The translations under genes were made by a program, and so were the position numbers. DNA of 7,381 bases from an uncultured Eubacteriales bacterium. GTDB taxonomy: Bacteria > Bacillota > Clostridia > Oscillospirales > Oscillospiraceae. The stretch spans positions 1 through 7,381 of the forward strand of contig UQYT01000062.1 of NCBI GenBank assembly GCA_900545405.1. The letters are read 5' to 3'. Every line of letters starts with the position of its first letter. Positions within the stretch are counted from its first letter, which is position 1. This document shows positions 4,997-7,381 of the stretch, piece after piece. The notes below the pieces were generated by a model, which saw only the letters and a list, made by a program, of their open reading frames with translations, was not told the DNA's origin and ran no database searches.

Positions 4997-6298
4997 TCAG
5001 TCAAGAAAACCCTTGTAGTTGCGCATGAGCATCTGGGCCTCAACGGCACGGACGGTCTCAAGTGCAACGCCCACAACTATGATTATGGAGGTGCCGCCGA
5101 GGGATATGCCGGAAAGGCTGGTCGCCGTGGTGAAGCAGCCTATCAGGATGGGCACTACGGCCACGATGCTCAGGTACAGAGCGCCCATGAGGGTGATCTT
5201 GTTGAGCACCTTCCTGATATACTCGCTGGTCGGCTTGCCGGCGCGGAAGCCAGGGATGAAGCCGCCGTTCTTCTTCAGGTTGTTGGCGATCTCGACGGGG
5301 TCGAACTGGATGGTGGCGTAGAAGTAGCTGAACGCGATGATCAGCAGGAAGTAGATGATGGCGTAGGGCACGGTGTTCGTGTTGAACACGTTGACCATGA
5401 GCCAGGAGTTCTGCCAGCTCGGCACGAAGGCGCAGATGGTGGCCGGGATGCTCGCGATGGACTGGGCGAAGATGATGGGCATGACGCCGGACATATTCAC
5501 CTTCATCGGGAGATGAGTGCTCTGGCCGCCGTAGAGCTTGCGGCCCACGACGCGCTTGGAGTACTGCACCGGGATCCTGCGCTCGGCATCGTTGACGATG
5601 ACTATGAGCACGACTATCGCCAGGGCGCCGACTATGACGAGCGCGAGGGCCCACCAGGCGAGGCTGCCGTTGGAGACGTTGGTGATCATGGTGCCGATGG
5701 AGCTGGGGAAGCGGGCGATGATGCTCGCGAACAGGATGATGGAGATGCCGTTGCCGACACCGAACTCGGTGACCTGCTCGCCCATCCACATGATGAGCGC
5801 GGAGCCGGCCATGAAGGTCATGATGATGACGATGGCGGGCCACACGCCGGCGCCGTCCGCGGTGAGCATGCTCTGGCCGTTGACGCCGTTCTTGATGAGC
5901 ATGTAGTAGGCAAAGCCCATGATGAGGCCGATGCCCACGGTGGTATAGCGGGTGATGGAGGCGAGCTTCTTGCGGCCTTCCTCGCCGCCTTCCTTCTGCA
6001 GCCGCTCAAGGGCCGGGATGGCTATCGTGAGCAGCTGGATGATGATGGAGGCGTTGATGTACGGCTGGATGGACAGCGCAAAGATGGTTGCCATCGAGAA
6101 GCTGCCGCCGGACATGGTGTTCCAGAGTCCGAGTATCGTGTTGTTGACCGTGTTGAAGTAGCTCTCCAGCATGGCCGTGTTGACATAGGGCACGGGGACG
6201 GCGTTGCCAAGACGATAGACGAGAATGATGAACAGCGTGAAGAGTATTTTCTTGCGAAGCTCCTCGATGCCCCACGCATTCTTGAGAGTCTTAAGCAC
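4997..6298 (-). CDS. secY: Protein translocase subunit SecY, GTG start
   Basis: SecY forms the membrane channel of the Sec export pathway, with SecE and SecG encoded elsewhere. The 433-residue product has ten hydrophobic membrane segments, at roughly 17-36, 68-92, 116-136, 152-172, 182-199, 215-237, 269-291, 308-330, 366-389 and 398-418. Conserved landmarks are ELRKKILFTL at the N-terminus and the plug region after the first segment. The cytoplasmic loop RRIPVQYSKRVVGRK (240-254) and the loop GGFIPGFRAGKPT (345-357), with the key arginine R352, are also present. The start is a GTG, supported by the canonical MLKTLKNAWG N-terminus. The ribosome-binding site GAGGTGG (6305-6311) lies inside the last codons of rplO, and only one base separates the two genes, so translation is probably coupled. 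Confidence 0.99.
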   Translation of the reverse strand: MLKTLKNAWGIEELRKKILFTLFIILVYRLGNAVPVPYVNTAMLESYFNTVNNTILGLWNTMSGGSFSMATIFALSIQPYINASIIIQLLTIAIPALERLQKEGGEEGRKKLASITRYTTVGIGLIMGFAYYMLIKNGVNGQSMLTADGAGVWPAIVIIMTFMAGSALIMWMGEQVTEFGVGNGISIILFASIIARFPSSIGTMITNVSNGSLAWWALALVIVGALAIVVLIVIVNDAERRIPVQYSKRVVGRKLYGGQSTHLPMKVNMSGVMPIIFAQSIASIPATICAFVPSWQNSWLMVNVFNTNTVPYAIIYFLLIIAFSYFYATIQFDPVEIANNLKKNGGFIPGFRAGKPTSEYIRKVLNKITLMGALYLSIVAVVPILIGCFTTATSLSGISLGGTSIIIVVGVALETVRAVEAQMLMRNYKGFLD

Positions 6299-6299
6299 C

Positions 6300-6740
6300 T
6301 TACACCACCTCGGCCTTTCCGCCCACCGCCTCTATCTTTTGCTTTGCAGATTCGGAGAAGGCGGAAGCCTTGACAGTGAGTTTCTTGGTGAGGCTGCCGT
6401 TGCCGAGCACCTTCACGCCGTAAACGCACTTGGAGAGCACGCCGGCGGCGAGCAGCGCGGCGGCGTCGACCTCGGCGCCGTCCTCAAAGCGGTTGAGGGC
6501 GGAGACGTTGACGGCCTCCAGCGGCTCGGCGAAGATGTTGTGGAAGCCTCTCTTGGGGATACGCCTGGCGAGGGGCATCTGGCCGCCTTCGAAGCCGACG
6601 CGGACACCGCCGCCGCTCCTGGCCTTCTGGCCCTTGTGGCCGCGGCCCGCGGTCTTGCCGTTGCCTGTGCCGTGACCCCTGCCCTTGCGCTTGGCGATCT
6701 GGGTGCTGCCGGCGGCCGGGGAAAGTTCACTGAGTTTCAT
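6300..6740 (-). CDS. rplO: 50S ribosomal protein L15
   Basis: L15 is a late-assembly large-subunit protein whose long glycine- and lysine-rich arm penetrates 23S rRNA. The 146-residue product shows MKLSELSPAAGSTQIAKRKG followed by the glycine-rich arm GRGHGTGNGKTAGRGHKGQKARSGGGVRVGFEGGQMPLARRIPKRGF (20-66), the classic L15 signature. A globular half follows and ends KIEAVGGKAEVV. Length is normal. The ribosome-binding site AAGGAGGG (6747-6754) overlaps the rpmD stop and is 6 bases before the ATG. The final Glu-Val-Val codons double as the Shine-Dalgarno of secY, one base downstream. Confidence 0.99.
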   Translation of the reverse strand: MKLSELSPAAGSTQIAKRKGRGHGTGNGKTAGRGHKGQKARSGGGVRVGFEGGQMPLARRIPKRGFHNIFAEPLEAVNVSALNRFEDGAEVDAAALLAAGVLSKCVYGVKVLGNGSLTKKLTVKASAFSESAKQKIEAVGGKAEVV

Positions 6741-6752
6741 AGCGTACCCTCC

Positions 6753-6935
6753 TTATTCTTCCGTGACCTGGAGGAGATAGCCGATCTGGGCTATCTTGCC
6801 CCGCGTCTGGGGATTGTCGGGCTGGACGGTCTCGTTGCCGACCTTGTGCAGTCCGAGGGAGTGGGCGGTGGCAATGTGCTTGTCATGGCGCCCGTTGAGG
6901 CTCTTTACGAGCTTGACTCTGATGTTCTTAGCCAT
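6753..6935 (-). CDS. rpmD: 50S ribosomal protein L30
   Basis: L30 is a small, non-essential large-subunit protein found only in part of the bacterial tree. The 60-residue product MAKNIRVKLVKSLNGRHDKH...IATAHSLGLHKVGNETVQPD...TRGKIAQIGYLLQVTEE has the family pattern, including VKSLNGR, LGLHKVG and the RGKI..IGYLL-V end. A longer in-frame reading that begins at 7073 overlaps rpsE, and its extra residues are out of character, so the ATG at 6935 is the start. The ribosome-binding site AAGGGGGG (6944-6951) is a one-base variant of the consensus at 8 bases' spacing and overlaps the rpsE stop. Its position between rpsE and rplO is the universal spc order. Confidence 0.98.
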   Translation of the reverse strand: MAKNIRVKLVKSLNGRHDKHIATAHSLGLHKVGNETVQPDNPQTRGKIAQIGYLLQVTEE

Positions 6936-6949
6936 TTCGCAAGCCCCCC

Positions 6950-7381
6950 TTAACCGACTATCTCGTCGGCGGTCTTGCCCCTGTAGGCCGCGACCTGCTG
7001 CGCGTTCCTCAGGGACTGGAGCCCGACCATGGTGGCCGCAACGACGTTCTGCGGGTTGTTGGAGCGCAGGCACTTCGTACGGATGTTCTTGATGCCGGCC
7101 GCCTCGACCACCGCACGGACGGCGCCGCCGGCGATGACGCCGGTGCCTTCCGGGGCGGGCTTGAGCAGCACGCGGCCCGCGCCGAACTCGCCGATGACCT
7201 CGTGGGGTATCGTCGTGCCCTGCAGCGTGATGGTGACAATGTGCTTCTTAGCGTCCTCGAGGCCCTTGCGGATAGCCTCGGAGACCTCGTTGGCCTTGCC
7301 GAGACCGTAGCCCACGCGGCCCTTGCCGTCGCCCACGACGCACAGCGCCGAGAACTTCATGACACGGCCGCCCTTGACGGT
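6950..7381 (-). CDS. rpsE: 30S ribosomal protein S5 (5' end outside the window)
   Basis: S5 sits at the small-subunit mRNA entry and affects decoding accuracy. The visible 143 residues, reading in frame from the window edge, start TVKGGRVMKFSALCVVGDGK, the end of the N-terminal double-stranded-RNA-binding domain (family pattern VVKGGRRFRFSALVVVGDG). The C-terminal domain is complete: EAIRKGLEDAKKH, GEFGAGRVLLKPAPEGTGVIAGGAVRAVVEAAGIKNIRTKCLRSNNPQNVVAAT and the end KTADEIVG. The ATG at 7360 codes for an internal methionine of the GGRVMKFSAL motif and is not the start. The N-terminal 20-odd residues and the ribosome-binding site lie beyond 7381. rpmD follows after 14 bases. Confidence 0.98.
   Translation of the reverse strand, partial: TVKGGRVMKFSALCVVGDGKGRVGYGLGKANEVSEAIRKGLEDAKKHIVTITLQGTTIPHEVIGEFGAGRVLLKPAPEGTGVIAGGAVRAVVEAAGIKNIRTKCLRSNNPQNVVAATMVGLQSLRNAQQVAAYRGKTADEIVG

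Noticed and set aside
4403..6373. A 656-codon open frame on the plus strand opposite adk and secY
   Set aside because: It is an antisense shadow of two clearly conserved genes in GC-rich DNA. Its predicted protein is low-complexity (rich in Asp, Gly, His, Ala) with no family resemblance.
6936..7073. Upstream extension of rpmD to a 106-residue protein
   Set aside because: The extra residues lie inside rpsE in another frame. The ATG at 6935 has a ribosome-binding site and gives a standard 60-residue L30.
1..7381. CRISPR array, tRNA, rRNA or complete insertion sequence
   Set aside because: No regularly spaced repeats, no cloverleaf or rRNA-like segment and no transposase were seen on either strand.

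Overview
The window is the distal part of a bacterial ribosomal-protein 'superoperon' (the end of spc plus all of alpha), carried entirely on the minus strand. In transcription order (right to left) it holds rpsE (5' end outside the window), rpmD, rplO, secY, adk, map, infA, rpmJ, rpsM, rpsK, rpsD, rpoA and rplQ, followed by a strong intrinsic terminator. All thirteen genes look intact apart from the edge-truncated rpsE. No frameshift, insertion or foreign gene interrupts them.

The organism is most likely a GC-rich Clostridia member of the Bacillota, perhaps in the Oscillospiraceae/Ruminococcaceae; the family level is inference. The reasons are: the secY-adk-map-infA-rpmJ order typical of Gram-positives; rpsD lying between rpsK and rpoA (in Bacillus subtilis rpsD is elsewhere); strong AAGGAGG-like ribosome-binding sites before most genes; GTG and TTG starts; and a short alpha subunit of about 316 residues.

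Layout: 1-189 is gene-free and holds a long imperfect hairpin, a second overlapping inverted repeat and a run of seven G-tracts. 193-219 is the operon terminator. 240-2667 carries rplQ, rpoA, rpsD and rpsK, and 2682-3300 carries rpsM and rpmJ, separated by a 136-base structured leader. 3347-4984 carries infA, map and adk, and 4997-7381 carries secY, rplO, rpmD and rpsE. Spacing is tight: a 4-base overlap at adk/map, a 1-base gap at rplO/secY, and 12-28 bases at most other junctions. Three wider gaps (infA-rpmJ, rpmJ-rpsM, rpsD-rpoA) all contain inverted repeats.

The products work together in growth: ribosomal proteins of both subunits, the initiation factor IF1, the RNA polymerase alpha subunit, the protein-export channel SecY, methionine aminopeptidase for nascent chains, and adenylate kinase for ADP/AMP balance. 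Three of them (S4, L36, Adk) are versions with intact zinc-binding residues. I found no new biological system among the genes. The parts worth a second look are the non-coding structures and several start-site details.
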